A DNA stretch of 64,000 nucleotides. Origin: Flavobacterium sp. Root420. Its GTDB lineage: Bacteria; Bacteroidota; Bacteroidia; Flavobacteriales; Flavobacteriaceae. A program made the position numbers and the translations under genes. The notes under the pieces are model-generated. The model did not search any database. It worked only from the letters and a program-made list of their open reading frames with translations, and was not told the DNA's origin. Each line of letters starts with the position of its first letter. Positions within the stretch are counted from its first letter, which is position 1. The stretch is from assembly GCF_001427905.1 (NCBI RefSeq), contig NZ_LMEF01000012.1:1886-65885 (forward strand), written 5' to 3'. This document shows positions 37,194-46,330 of this stretch, one piece after another.

Positions 37194-37447
37194 TAAACAG
37201 CTTTAGCTTTTAATTTAGTTTCGATCAGGTCGTAAAAGTTTTGAAAAGTAGCGATTCCAACAAAATCTGCTTCAACTAGTTTTACACCAAAGTTAGCTTC
37301 AATTGAAACAACTAAATCAACATAATCTAAGCTGTCTAACCCAAGTGTATCTTTTAAATTAGCATCTGGTTCAATTTCGTCATTGTCTACTTCAAATTCA
37401 TCAACCAAAAAACCATTAATTCTCGTTATAATCTCTTCTTTATTCAT
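37193..37447 (-). CDS. Acyl carrier protein
   Basis: 84 aa. Phosphopantetheine Ser39 lies in DTLGLDSLDYVDLV. It overlaps the KS gene by 8 nt and the acyltransferase gene by one base, so it is likely the carrier for this KS and for the ketoreductase upstream. Confidence 0.93.
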   Translation of the reverse strand: MNKEEIITRINGFLVDEFEVDNDEIEPDANLKDTLGLDSLDYVDLVVSIEANFGVKLVEADFVGIATFQNFYDLIETKLKAKAV

Positions 37448-38675
37448 TGTTCAATTTAAACTTTTTAACCACCAACGCAGAGTTGGTTCCTCCGAAACCG
37501 AAAGAATTGGACAAAAATATGTCAAATTTTTTGTTTAAAGTAGTTTTGACCAAATTTAATTTAGAAGCATCTTCATCCGGGTTGTCTAAATTGATGTTTG
37601 GAGCAATGAAATCGTGCTGCATCATCAAAATAGAATAGATTACTTCGCTGGCTCCCGCCATCCAACATTCGTGTCCAGTCATTGATTTTGTGGAACTTAC
37701 ATAAGGATTTTTCTCACCAAAAACTTCGAAGATCGCTTTGGCCTCATTTCCATCTCCAACTGGAGTTGAAGTGGCATGGGCATTAATGTATTCGATATCT
37801 GTTGCTTTTAATTTGGCGTCGTCAAGCGCTCGTTGCATGGCTATAGACGGGCCTTCGACATTTGGAGTCGAGATGTGACCACCGTTTGACGAGAATCCGT
37901 AACCTACAACTTCGGCGATAATATTGACGCCTCTTGCAATGGCAGATTCATAACTTTCAAGAATTAAAGTAGCCCCTCCGCCTGACGGAATTAATCCGTC
38001 ACGATCTGCATCAAAAGGTCTTGAAGCTTTTTCAGGATCACTTTCTCTGTTAGAAAAAACGCCCAAACCATCAAAACTACTCATCGCATATTTATTGATT
38101 TCCTGCGCTCCACCTGTAATAATAATATCCTGAAAACCGCTTTTTATTAAAAAATAGGCCAATCCAATAGAATGTGAACCACTCGCGCAGGCCGCACTTA
38201 CCGTTAAATTGATACCGCGTAGTTTAAAAATTGTCGAAAGATTCATCGTAACTGTCGAATTCATCGACTTAAAAATCGCTCCTGAACCTATTAAAGCGGT
38301 ATCTTTTTTCTCACGAACAATATCTGTGGCATCGATAATGGCTTTAGAAACACTGTCATTTCCGTACATGATTCCCACTTCGCGCTCATCAAAAAAAGCA
38401 TCGTCGATATTCGCATTTTTCAATGCTTCGATGGTGGCCATATAAGCATATTCGGTTTCTTCACCAATGCTCATACGCTGTCTTCGGGTCAGTAAATTTT
38501 TCAAATCCGCTTTTGGAACCATGCCGGTTAAGGCCGATTGAAAACCAAATTCTTTTCTATCAGAATCAAACTGAATACCAGATTTTCCGTTGTATAAAGA
38601 TTCCTTTACTTCATCTAAAGAAGTTCCGATACAAGAATAAATTCCCATTCCAGTAATTACAACTCTCTTATTCAT
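37440..38675 (-). CDS. Beta-ketoacyl-[ACP] synthase, FabB/FabF-like
   Basis: 411 aa. Active Cys163 lies in TVSAACASGSHSI. The first His stands in INAHATSTPVGD, where the usual HGT is HAT, and the second His in KSMTGHECWMAGASE. It is coupled to an ACP, an acyltransferase and a FabG ketoreductase, which makes it the most probable elongating KS for the polyene. Possible partner of the Cys-less KS at 23233. Confidence 0.93.
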   Translation of the reverse strand: MNKRVVITGMGIYSCIGTSLDEVKESLYNGKSGIQFDSDRKEFGFQSALTGMVPKADLKNLLTRRQRMSIGEETEYAYMATIEALKNANIDDAFFDEREVGIMYGNDSVSKAIIDATDIVREKKDTALIGSGAIFKSMNSTVTMNLSTIFKLRGINLTVSAACASGSHSIGLAYFLIKSGFQDIIITGGAQEINKYAMSSFDGLGVFSNRESDPEKASRPFDADRDGLIPSGGGATLILESYESAIARGVNIIAEVVGYGFSSNGGHISTPNVEGPSIAMQRALDDAKLKATDIEYINAHATSTPVGDGNEAKAIFEVFGEKNPYVSSTKSMTGHECWMAGASEVIYSILMMQHDFIAPNINLDNPDEDASKLNLVKTTLNKKFDIFLSNSFGFGGTNSALVVKKFKLNNE

Positions 38676-38694
38676 CGTCTTTTAAAGTAATTTT

Positions 38695-39426
38695 TTAAGA
38701 ATATATTCCTCCGTTTATATTGATAATCTCACCAGTAATGTAGCTTGCTTTTTTAGAAATCAAAAAGCTTACCAAATCTGCTACTTCTTCGGCTTCGCCA
38801 AAACGATTCACCGGAATTAGCTTTAATAATTCTTTTTCATCCAGCTGACTCGTCATGTCCGTTCTGATAAAACCAGGAGCCACAGCATTTACTGTAATAT
38901 TACGTTTGGCAACTTCTTGTGCTAATGCTTTTGTTGCCGCAACAATAGCGCCTTTTGCAGCCGAATAATTGGTTTGCCCGGCTGTTCCTTTTACACCCGA
39001 AACCGAAACCATATTGACTATTCTTCCATATTTATTGCGAAGCATTTTTTGGATGAAAAACTGCGTCACATTAAAAAAACCGTTTAAGCTTGTGTTCACA
39101 ACTCCGTTCCAGTCTTCGGGAGTCATCCACATAAAAAGACCGTCTTTTGTAATTCCGGCGTTATTTACAATAGCTTCAACAAGTGCTTCAGGATTGGCTT
39201 CCTGCCATTTTGTTAAAGTGTTTTGCACCTCTTCAAAATTAGAAACATCAAAACCCAGAATTTCTCCGGTTGCTCCTAATTTTTGTATTTCCTGAAGTGT
39301 TGCTTCGGCAGCAATTTTATTCGAATGATAATTTATCAGAATATGATAATTGGCTTCGACGGCTAATTTTTTACAAATAGCACTTCCAATTCCTCTCGAA
39401 CCGCCTGTTACTAATACACATTTCAT
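38695..39426 (-). CDS. 3-oxoacyl-[ACP] reductase (FabG-like)
   Basis: 243 aa SDR. NADP site TGGSRGIGSAI, NNAG motif, catalytic Ser in VSVSGVKG and Tyr-Lys in YSAAKGA. It reduces the ketoacyl-ACP formed by the KS, as in polyene synthesis. The gene is upstream of the KS (19 nt) and not next to general fatty-acid genes, so it is cluster-specific. Confidence 0.92.
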   Translation of the reverse strand: MKCVLVTGGSRGIGSAICKKLAVEANYHILINYHSNKIAAEATLQEIQKLGATGEILGFDVSNFEEVQNTLTKWQEANPEALVEAIVNNAGITKDGLFMWMTPEDWNGVVNTSLNGFFNVTQFFIQKMLRNKYGRIVNMVSVSGVKGTAGQTNYSAAKGAIVAATKALAQEVAKRNITVNAVAPGFIRTDMTSQLDEKELLKLIPVNRFGEAEEVADLVSFLISKKASYITGEIININGGIYS

Positions 39427-39454
39427 GTAATTTATTTTTTATTGGAGATAAATG

Positions 39455-40681
39455 TTATTTCTTTTTTTTGACTGCAGGTTTAGCAGCAGTTTTGGTTGCC
39501 GGTTTTGCTTGTTTTGTTTCCTGTTTTGGCTTTTCAGCCGCAGCTTCAATTATCTCTTTTTTTTCTGATTTTGAAAATAGTTCAGCATTTTCAAACCATT
39601 GGTTGCTCACTACAGTTCCGTCTGGTTTAAGAAAACCCCATTTTCCTTCGTTTTTTACTCTTGCAACACCATCAATAAAACCTTTATCCTGCTGTACAAA
39701 CATGGCGATAATTCCGTTTGTTGTAATTCCGTATTGTGTTGGGATTACTATTTTTCCTGTTTCATTGATGAATCCCCAGTTTTTTTCTTTTACCGGAGCC
39801 AGTCCGTTTGAGCTGAAAACTTCGGCATCGCTATACGTTGGTTCAATTACAAATTCTGCTTTTGGGTTGATATATCCCCATTTAGAACCCACACAAACCG
39901 GAGCTAAATTTTTTGAGAATGCTTTCGCTTTATCATATATAGGAGTAATTACCCAATTTCCTTTTAAGTCAATAAAACCAATTTTTCCGTTCTTTTTGGC
40001 AAAAGTCAAATCTTGTGTTTCAAAATCCCAGATTTTTTCTGCTCCGTCAACCGGAATAAATTTTCCGTCGCTTACAATTCCGAAAGTTTTATCCTTTCTT
40101 GCCCAGCTGGTGTTTTTAAAATAATTGCCTATTTCATCATAAGTTGGTTCTACAACTTCTTTTCCGGCAGTATTTATAATTCCCCATTTTTTATTGCTTT
40201 CAACTCTGGCGAAACCATTTTCAAAAGATTTAATCTGATCGTATTTCGGTTCCAGAACAACTGTCATTTTTGAATTGATCAATCCAACTTTATCATTTTG
40301 TCTGATAAAAGCAACATCATTATTAAAATCAAATACTTTATCAGAAGCCGGTGCTTTTTGAATTTCTCCTTTTGTATTGATATAAACCCAATCCTTATCT
40401 TTTTGAACAACAGCTATCCCGCTGTTAAAATCTTTGGCATCCTTAAAATCGGCTGGAATTACCCAGACTCCTTTTGTATCTATGAATCCCCATTTCCCAT
40501 TTTCTTCTGCAGCAGCCAAACCTTCAGAAAAGCTTTTTGCAGATTTGTATTTTGGCTCAATTTTAAAATCTCCGTTTTTGGAAATATATCCAATTTTAGA
40601 ATTTTTTTTAACTAAAGCCAGTTCCTGACTATTAACAAATTGAATGCACCAAGCAAATAAAAAAAGAAGTATTTTTTTCAT
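39455..40681 (-). CDS. WG-repeat protein
   Basis: 408 aa. Signal peptide (FAWCIQFVNSQ) then nine or so WG repeats (core WGFIDTKGxWVIPPxxDxAxxF) up to about residue 370, and a Lys/Ala-rich tail. WG repeats form beta-propeller-like folds used for binding. Located between FabG and the ammonia-lyase, but its role in the pigment cluster is unclear. The repeat composition creates a long antisense reading frame, which is not a gene. Confidence 0.85.
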   Translation of the reverse strand: MKKILLFLFAWCIQFVNSQELALVKKNSKIGYISKNGDFKIEPKYKSAKSFSEGLAAAEENGKWGFIDTKGVWVIPADFKDAKDFNSGIAVVQKDKDWVYINTKGEIQKAPASDKVFDFNNDVAFIRQNDKVGLINSKMTVVLEPKYDQIKSFENGFARVESNKKWGIINTAGKEVVEPTYDEIGNYFKNTSWARKDKTFGIVSDGKFIPVDGAEKIWDFETQDLTFAKKNGKIGFIDLKGNWVITPIYDKAKAFSKNLAPVCVGSKWGYINPKAEFVIEPTYSDAEVFSSNGLAPVKEKNWGFINETGKIVIPTQYGITTNGIIAMFVQQDKGFIDGVARVKNEGKWGFLKPDGTVVSNQWFENAELFSKSEKKEIIEAAAEKPKQETKQAKPATKTAAKPAVKKKK

Positions 40682-40719
40682 GATTTAAAGGTTCAATATT
40701 AATAATGTGAAATTAAAAT

Positions 40720-42240
40720 TTAACTATTGATCAGATAATCTTTTACTTTTTGTACAAACGGATACATTACCTGATCTTCCTTAAACACCGGAATTATATT
40801 ACGAACATCATCGTACCATTTTTTAGTAACCGATGAAATTTTATCTTTTTGATTTAAATAATCAATTGCCTGAACAATCGTGATCATTTCGATGCTCAAA
40901 ACTTCAAAAGCGTTTTCGATTACTTTTGAGGTTATCACGGCCGCGTTTGTTCCCATACTTACAATATCCTGATTGTCATTATTGTTCGGGATACTGTGAA
41001 CGTACATTGGATTAGACAACATTTGGCTTTCGGCAGTTGTTGAGGTTGCTGTAAACTGAACACCCTGCATTCCAAAATTAAATCCTAAAGTTCCTAAATT
41101 GACAAACGGAGGAAGAATTTCGTTGATTTTTGAATTCAATAAATAATTCAATTGACGTTCTGCCAGCATTGTTAATTTGGTAATAACGATTTTTAACTTG
41201 TCCATTTCAAGCGAAATATAATCGCCATGAAAATTACCTCCGTGATAAACATGTTTGTTTTTTACATCGATAATAGGGTTATCGTTTGCCGAGTTAAATT
41301 CGTCTTCTAAAATAGAAGCAACGTTATTGATCGTTTCTAAAACCGGACCTAAAATTTGAGGCACACAACGCAATGAATAATATTCCTGAACTTTTTCTTT
41401 GAAGATTTCCTCAGTATTTTCACCGGAATATAAATGATCTTCTCTTTTACGGATTAAAGTACTGTCAGAAAGATTTGCTCTCATTCTTGAAGCTACTTCC
41501 TGCTGGCCTTTGTGACGTTTAGTTTGGTTTAATTCTGCCGAAAAATGATCATCATACGCCTGAACCAATTCATTGATGGCGCAAGAACATTTTAAAGACC
41601 AGTCTAATAATTTGTTGGCATGATGCACATTTACAACGCCAATTCCGGTCATTACCGAAGTTCCGTTGATTAGAGCCAAACCTTCTCTGATTTCTACCTG
41701 AATTGGTTTTAAGCCTTCAATTTCAAAAACTTCAGGAGTTGGTCTTCTTTCTCCTTTATAAAAAACTTCGCCTTCGCCAATTAAGACTAAAGCCAAGTGT
41801 GATAATTGTACTAAATCACCACTTGCTCCAACGCCGCCATGTTCAAAAATCAGTGGCGTAATATCTCTGTTGATCAATTCTGCCATCAGGTGTATTACTG
41901 AAGGATGAACTCCGGAATTTCCTAATGAAAGCGTATTTAATCGAGCTAAAATCGCTGCTTTTGCACAAACGGGACTTAATGGTTTTCCGGTTCCTGAAGA
42001 GTGGCTTCTGATTAAATTATATTGCAGCTGAATTTGGTCTGACTCTTTAATTCTATATTGAGCCATTGGTCCAAAACCAGTATTCACACCATATATTATT
42101 TTATTTCCCGAAAATTCTTTCAGAAAGTTAAAGCTTTCGTTTACCCGATTTAAAACTACATCGCTGATTGTAACTTTGTTATTTCCAAAAATGATGGATT
42201 CGAATTCTCCTAAACTTAAATATTCATTAATTGTATTCAT
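40720..42240 (-). CDS. tal: Tyrosine ammonia-lyase (aromatic amino acid lyase)
   Basis: 506 aa. The MIO cofactor triplet Ala139-Ser140-Gly141 lies in GGVGASGDLVQLSH, the catalytic Tyr50 in IIYGVNTGFGPMA, and His80 in IRSHSSGTG, a position that favours tyrosine over phenylalanine. I recognise the sequence as nearly identical to the F. johnsoniae enzyme. It makes 4-coumarate, the likely starter of the aryl polyene. It is the first gene of the minus-strand cluster. Confidence 0.93.
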   Translation of the reverse strand: MNTINEYLSLGEFESIIFGNNKVTISDVVLNRVNESFNFLKEFSGNKIIYGVNTGFGPMAQYRIKESDQIQLQYNLIRSHSSGTGKPLSPVCAKAAILARLNTLSLGNSGVHPSVIHLMAELINRDITPLIFEHGGVGASGDLVQLSHLALVLIGEGEVFYKGERRPTPEVFEIEGLKPIQVEIREGLALINGTSVMTGIGVVNVHHANKLLDWSLKCSCAINELVQAYDDHFSAELNQTKRHKGQQEVASRMRANLSDSTLIRKREDHLYSGENTEEIFKEKVQEYYSLRCVPQILGPVLETINNVASILEDEFNSANDNPIIDVKNKHVYHGGNFHGDYISLEMDKLKIVITKLTMLAERQLNYLLNSKINEILPPFVNLGTLGFNFGMQGVQFTATSTTAESQMLSNPMYVHSIPNNNDNQDIVSMGTNAAVITSKVIENAFEVLSIEMITIVQAIDYLNQKDKISSVTKKWYDDVRNIIPVFKEDQVMYPFVQKVKDYLINS

Positions 42241-42276
42241 TAAATCGTTTTTGATTGTGCTAATTTAATTTTATTT

Positions 42277-42302
42277 ATCAAAATAAATGTAGTTATTTTG
42301 AT
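42277..42302. promoter_or_regulatory. 26-bp palindrome in the divergent TAL / flavoprotein promoter region
   Basis: ATCAAAATAA (42277-42286) and TTATTTTGAT (42293-42302) are perfect 10-nt arms with a 6-nt spacer. It lies between the two divergent start codons (42240 and 42342), the right place for a shared operator of the pigment genes. The regulator is unknown; no regulator gene is in the cluster. Confidence 0.5.
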
Positions 42303-42341
42303 GAAGGCAAATGTAAGTTAATAATCGGTAACATTTTTATT

Positions 42342-43592
42342 ATGACAAAGGAGTTTGTTGATGTTTTAGTGATTGGTGCAGGACCTTCAGGATGCGTTTC
42401 GGCATCGTATCTTCATAAAAATAATATTAAGATAAAAGTGGTGGAGAAAGCAAAATTCCCAAGACTTGTGGTAGGCGAAAGCCTTATTCCGCGGGTGATG
42501 GATCATTTTGCCGAAGCTGAACTTTTTGAATGTCTCGATGCAATGAATTTTGAGAAAAAACTCGGAGCTCGTTTTATTAGGGGAGAAGAAATTTGTGTTT
42601 TCGATTTTAGCCAGAAATTTGGAGAGGGCTGGGATTGGACCTGGCAAGTACCTCGCGCTGATTTTGACCACACCATGGCGCAGGAAGTCGTTAGAAAAGG
42701 AATCGATCTTGAATTTGAAACAGAGGTTTTAGAAGTTTCTTTTGAAGGAAAAAATTCGAAAACCATTGTAAAAGACAAAGACGGAAATTTAAAAGAAATT
42801 CACGCTAAATTTATTATTGATTCCAGTGGTTACGGCAGAGTTTTGCCAAGACTTTTAGATTTGGATACACCATCAAAATTAGATCCGCATTCTTCGATCT
42901 TTACTCACGTAAAAGACATTAACAGACCGGAAGGGGAAGAAGGAACACAAATTTCATTTGATATTTTGGAAACTGAAGTTTGGTTGTGGGTTATTCCGTT
43001 TTCGAATGGAAATACAAGTTTAGGTGTTGTTGGCCCGACTGATTTTATTAATTCCTTATCTGAAAATAAAGATAATGCCGAAGCTTTGCGAAATGCGATT
43101 CAGATGTCGGATTATTATATCCAAAGATTTAAAGGGACTGAGTTTTTGTTTGAGCCGGTTAAATTGGAAAATTATTCAAGAGCCGTAAAAAGAATGTATG
43201 GCGATGGTTTTGCATTAACGGGAAACAGTTCTGAATTTTTAGATCCGGTTTTTTCATCGGGAGTTGCCTTTGCGACCGAATCCGGAATGTTGGCAGCAAA
43301 ATTATACATAAAAGAATCGAAGGGAATTGAAGTAGACTGGGAAGTTGAATTTACAGACTACATGAAAAGGGGAATTGCCGTTTTTACCACTTACGTGAAA
43401 GAATGGTACACCGGAAACCTTCAGACTTTGTTTTTTCACCAACCGGAAAATCCGGATGTGAAAGAAAAAATTTGTTCGGTATTAGCCGGATATGTTTGGG
43501 ATGAAGAAAACCCTTTTGTAAAAAAACATGATCATGTGATCAGGAATATGGCCTATTTATTGAATATGCAAAAAGAACAAAGCCCTGAATAA
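42342..43592 (+). CDS. FAD-dependent oxidoreductase of the halogenase/hydroxylase class
   Basis: 416 aa. FAD site VLVIGAGPSGCVSA, then GWDWTWQVPRADFDH, which corresponds to the WxWxIP-type block of flavin halogenases, and FLDPVFSSGVAFATESG near residue 305. It could hydroxylate or halogenate the aryl ring of the pigment, or could be a reductase of the geranylgeranyl reductase type. Flexirubins with chlorine are known in this phylum, so halogenation is worth testing. It diverges from the ammonia-lyase. Confidence 0.82.
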   Translation: MTKEFVDVLVIGAGPSGCVSASYLHKNNIKIKVVEKAKFPRLVVGESLIPRVMDHFAEAELFECLDAMNFEKKLGARFIRGEEICVFDFSQKFGEGWDWTWQVPRADFDHTMAQEVVRKGIDLEFETEVLEVSFEGKNSKTIVKDKDGNLKEIHAKFIIDSSGYGRVLPRLLDLDTPSKLDPHSSIFTHVKDINRPEGEEGTQISFDILETEVWLWVIPFSNGNTSLGVVGPTDFINSLSENKDNAEALRNAIQMSDYYIQRFKGTEFLFEPVKLENYSRAVKRMYGDGFALTGNSSEFLDPVFSSGVAFATESGMLAAKLYIKESKGIEVDWEVEFTDYMKRGIAVFTTYVKEWYTGNLQTLFFHQPENPDVKEKICSVLAGYVWDEENPFVKKHDHVIRNMAYLLNMQKEQSPE

Positions 43593-43610
43593 TGATGATC
43601 AGGGCTTTTT
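43579..43610 (+). terminator. Terminator overlapping the flavoprotein stop codon
   Basis: Stem AAAGCCCTGA (43579-43588) pairs with TCAGGGCTTT (43599-43608), followed by T residues. The left arm lies in the last codons of the gene. Confidence 0.85.
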
Positions 43611-43626
43611 CTTTGAGTAGTGCTTC

Positions 43627-44232
43627 TTATTTAGATGCTTTTTTCAGTATCATTTTTGATAATGATTTGGCTGTTTTAGCATATCCTTCTCCAATTCTTG
43701 ATTCGTTACTGTAATTATTTCCCCATTGATCTCCTGGTGCTTCCTCACTTGAAATTTCTAACAGCACATTTGACTTATTTGCTGTTTCTACAAATTTTAA
43801 ATGAGTAGTAACTTTTGCCTGTTGTTTCATAATTCCTGCATCCCAACCCGGATAAATCCAGAGAGTTTGTACAATTAAAGTATAGGGAGTGTTTAATCCT
43901 TCTTGAAAATTCAGGTTTTTACCTGCTTTGGTTAATACAATATTTGCAATCTCTAAAAATTTTGGTGTCCAGATTTGCTCTTTTGCCGCAATCCATTTTT
44001 TTTGCCAAATATTTCCATTTCCTTTTGCTTTCTGATCCAAATCAGCTTTATGTTCTTCGACATATTGAGATTCTGTTTTTTTCTCTTTCATCATGGTGAA
44101 ATTGCTGTAATCAAATTCAGTATTGATTTCAGTCTGATCTTTTAAGAAATCAAAATTTCCATTTATAACAGTCATGTCCTGAGAGAATGCTGCCACAGAA
44201 ATCAGGAAAAGGGCAAGTACTAGTTTTTTCAT
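43627..44232 (-). CDS. Exported protein of unknown function
   Basis: 201 aa with a signal peptide (VLALFLISVAAFSQ). Beta-rich core with WIYPGWDAGIMKQQAKVTTHL. It is likely a conserved Bacteroidetes periplasmic or surface protein; I recognise no domain. It stands alone between convergent terminators. Confidence 0.75.
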   Translation of the reverse strand: MKKLVLALFLISVAAFSQDMTVINGNFDFLKDQTEINTEFDYSNFTMMKEKKTESQYVEEHKADLDQKAKGNGNIWQKKWIAAKEQIWTPKFLEIANIVLTKAGKNLNFQEGLNTPYTLIVQTLWIYPGWDAGIMKQQAKVTTHLKFVETANKSNVLLEISSEEAPGDQWGNNYSNESRIGEGYAKTAKSLSKMILKKASK

Positions 44233-44346
44233 TTTTTTAATGGTTTGTTAGTTTTATTTTTTTTGCTTAAAAGTAATTTAAATTTTGATTACGCAAAATA
44301 AAATAAATTGAGGCTTTATTATTAAGGGTTAAAATCCTTTATAAAT

Positions 44347-44378
44347 AAAAAGAGGATACCAAATGGCATCCTCTTTTT
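44347..44378 (-). terminator. Terminator between sglT and the exported-protein gene
   Basis: AAAAGAGGATxCC pairs with GGxATCCTCTTTT with one mismatch around a 4-nt loop. It follows the sglT stop by about 30 nt on the minus strand. Confidence 0.85.
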
Positions 44379-44409
44379 GTCTTCAAAAATAATATAGTAA
44401 AAAATTATA

Positions 44410-46095
44410 CTACCAGAATTTAACATACAAAGCCACAATAATCAATAATGTAATTACGATTAAAACTGTAGTTTGTGGTTTTACTTTAAACATTTCAGAG
44501 TCTATTTCAAACGCTTTAGGGTTCACTTTTGGACCAGCGAAACTGATTCCAATCATCGCTAACATTGTAAAAAGGAATGATAATCCCATACAAATATGGA
44601 AAGGAATTTCGAAAGCTCCTTTTCCGTTAGGATAAGCGGTATACAATAAAGTTTCATTTCCGAATAACATTGGAGCATATTCATTGAATAATACGGATAA
44701 TACAAATCCTAAAATTACACCCACAATTGCAGCAGTTCCGGTAGTTCTTTTCCAGAACATACCAAGGAAGAACATTGCGAATACACCAGGGCTAATAAAA
44801 CCTGTATATTTTTGAATGTAAGTGAATCCACCAACACCACCAATTCCTAAAATATCATTCCATGTAAATAATACGGCTAAAAGCATTGCAGCAAAAACGG
44901 CAATTCTACCAATATTTACCTGTTGTTTTTCACCCGCTTCTTTTTGAATGTATTTTTTATGAATATCTAAAGTATAAATAGTTGAGATACTGTTTACTTT
45001 TCCAGCCAATGAAGCTACAATTGCAGCAGTTAAAGCCGCTACAGAAAGTCCTTTTAAACCAGTTGGCAAGAATGTTAGTACAGCTGAATAAGCTCCATCT
45101 TTTCCTCCAACTAATTGTGGTAAATGTCCATTTTGGTATAAAACGTAAGCAGCGATACCTGGCAACATTACGATTAATGGCATTAATAATTTTAACATAC
45201 CAGCAAATAAAATACCCGTACGTGCAGTTTGCAAGTCGGCACCTAATGCTCTTTGTGTGATATATTGATTACATCCCCAATAGTTTAAGTTGATAATCCA
45301 GATACCGGCAAGGTAAGACATCAAACCAGGGAAAGTTAAGTATTTGTCAATTTCAAGCTGCGATGAAGTAGCAGTTGGTCTTGGGATAATCATTTTAAAA
45401 TGCTCAGGAGCTTCTCTCATTAAAACTTTAAATCCTGCGATTGCATTTTCTCCAACTCCAAAATATTGTCCTACAGTTGTCAATGCAATATAAGAAGTCA
45501 CAAGTCCGCCAATAATTAAAACCGCAACCTGAATAACGTCTGTATAAGCCACAACTTTCATACCTCCTAAAGAGATGAATAAAGCAAAAACAGCTAATCC
45601 AACCATGATTACGTGAAGATATTCTCCACCAGCAAGACCATTAATAGCTACTGCTCCTAAATATAGAATAGAAGTTAAGTTTACAAATACATATAAAAAC
45701 AACCAGAAAACCGCCATAATCAAAGCAGTAGATTCGTTGTAACGTGTTTTTAAGAATTGAGGCATGGTGTAAATCTTATTCTTAAGATATACAGGAATAA
45801 ACCAAACAGCTACAATAATCAAAGCAACAGCAGCAAGCCATTCGTAAGCAGCAACGGCAATTCCTAAAAAGAAACCTTCACCGCTCATTCCGATAAATTG
45901 TTCAGCCGAAATGTTTGAGGCAATTAACGAAGCTCCAATAGCCCACCACGTTAAATTTCCTTCAGCTAAAAAGTAAGCTTTTGCATCGTGTTCGTCTTTT
46001 TTACGCTTACTGTAAATGGTGTAACCGTAGACCGAAACTACGATGAAATAAATAATAAAAACCGCATAATCTGCGAAAGCAAGGTTCTGGTTCAT
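44410..46095 (-). CDS. Sodium:solute symporter (SglT-type sugar transporter)
   Basis: 561 aa with about 14 TM segments, the SSS family layout. Segments include NLTWWAIGASLIASNISAEQF and WIINLNYWGCNQYITQRALG, typical of Na+/sugar cotransporters. Likely imports galactose or arabinose. It lies 3' of galM-galK-galT on the same strand but has its own operator (46268-46302) of the arabinose-type set, so it may be controlled separately. Confidence 0.9.
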   Translation of the reverse strand: MNQNLAFADYAVFIIYFIVVSVYGYTIYSKRKKDEHDAKAYFLAEGNLTWWAIGASLIASNISAEQFIGMSGEGFFLGIAVAAYEWLAAVALIIVAVWFIPVYLKNKIYTMPQFLKTRYNESTALIMAVFWLFLYVFVNLTSILYLGAVAINGLAGGEYLHVIMVGLAVFALFISLGGMKVVAYTDVIQVAVLIIGGLVTSYIALTTVGQYFGVGENAIAGFKVLMREAPEHFKMIIPRPTATSSQLEIDKYLTFPGLMSYLAGIWIINLNYWGCNQYITQRALGADLQTARTGILFAGMLKLLMPLIVMLPGIAAYVLYQNGHLPQLVGGKDGAYSAVLTFLPTGLKGLSVAALTAAIVASLAGKVNSISTIYTLDIHKKYIQKEAGEKQQVNIGRIAVFAAMLLAVLFTWNDILGIGGVGGFTYIQKYTGFISPGVFAMFFLGMFWKRTTGTAAIVGVILGFVLSVLFNEYAPMLFGNETLLYTAYPNGKGAFEIPFHICMGLSFLFTMLAMIGISFAGPKVNPKAFEIDSEMFKVKPQTTVLIVITLLIIVALYVKFW

Positions 46096-46238
46096 TGTTA
46101 GTAGTATTTTAAAAATTAGTTTTTAGGTGATTGTTTGTTTAATAAATTAAAAAATCAGCTTTTTTGTGGTTTTCTCTGACTAAAAATAAGATATGTGTTT
46201 TATTTATGTTATTTTATTGTCAAAATAAGAACGAAAGC

Positions 46239-46246
46239 CAAAAGTA
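46239..46246 (-). promoter_or_regulatory. Possible -7 box of sglT
   Basis: TACTTTTG on the minus strand is a perfect TAnnTTTG match, about 145 nt before the sglT ATG. No TTG stands at the usual distance upstream; that place is taken by the operator palindrome. Motif match only. Confidence 0.35.
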
Positions 46247-46267
46247 TAATAAAAATCTATATTTACA

Positions 46268-46302
46268 CCACTTACAAATGTATTTTTTACATTTATAAGT
46301 GG
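46268..46302. promoter_or_regulatory. Operator A: 35-bp palindrome before sglT
   Basis: Fourteen of the fifteen outer base pairs of the 35-nt sequence are complementary. The core AAATGTA-N5-TACATTT (46276-46294) shares its layout with four other sites near transketolase, the Nudix gene and susC. It probably binds the Nudix-type regulator. It overlaps the -33 region of the possible sglT promoter. Confidence 0.7.
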
Positions 46303-46330
46303 ATAATTATGTTAAATTTTAAACTGGGTC

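Noticed and set aside
39468..40124. 218-codon plus-strand reading frame opposite the WG-repeat gene
   Set aside because: It mirrors the repeated codons of the WG protein; no start context, no conserved domain and the true gene on the other strand has a signal peptide and repeats.
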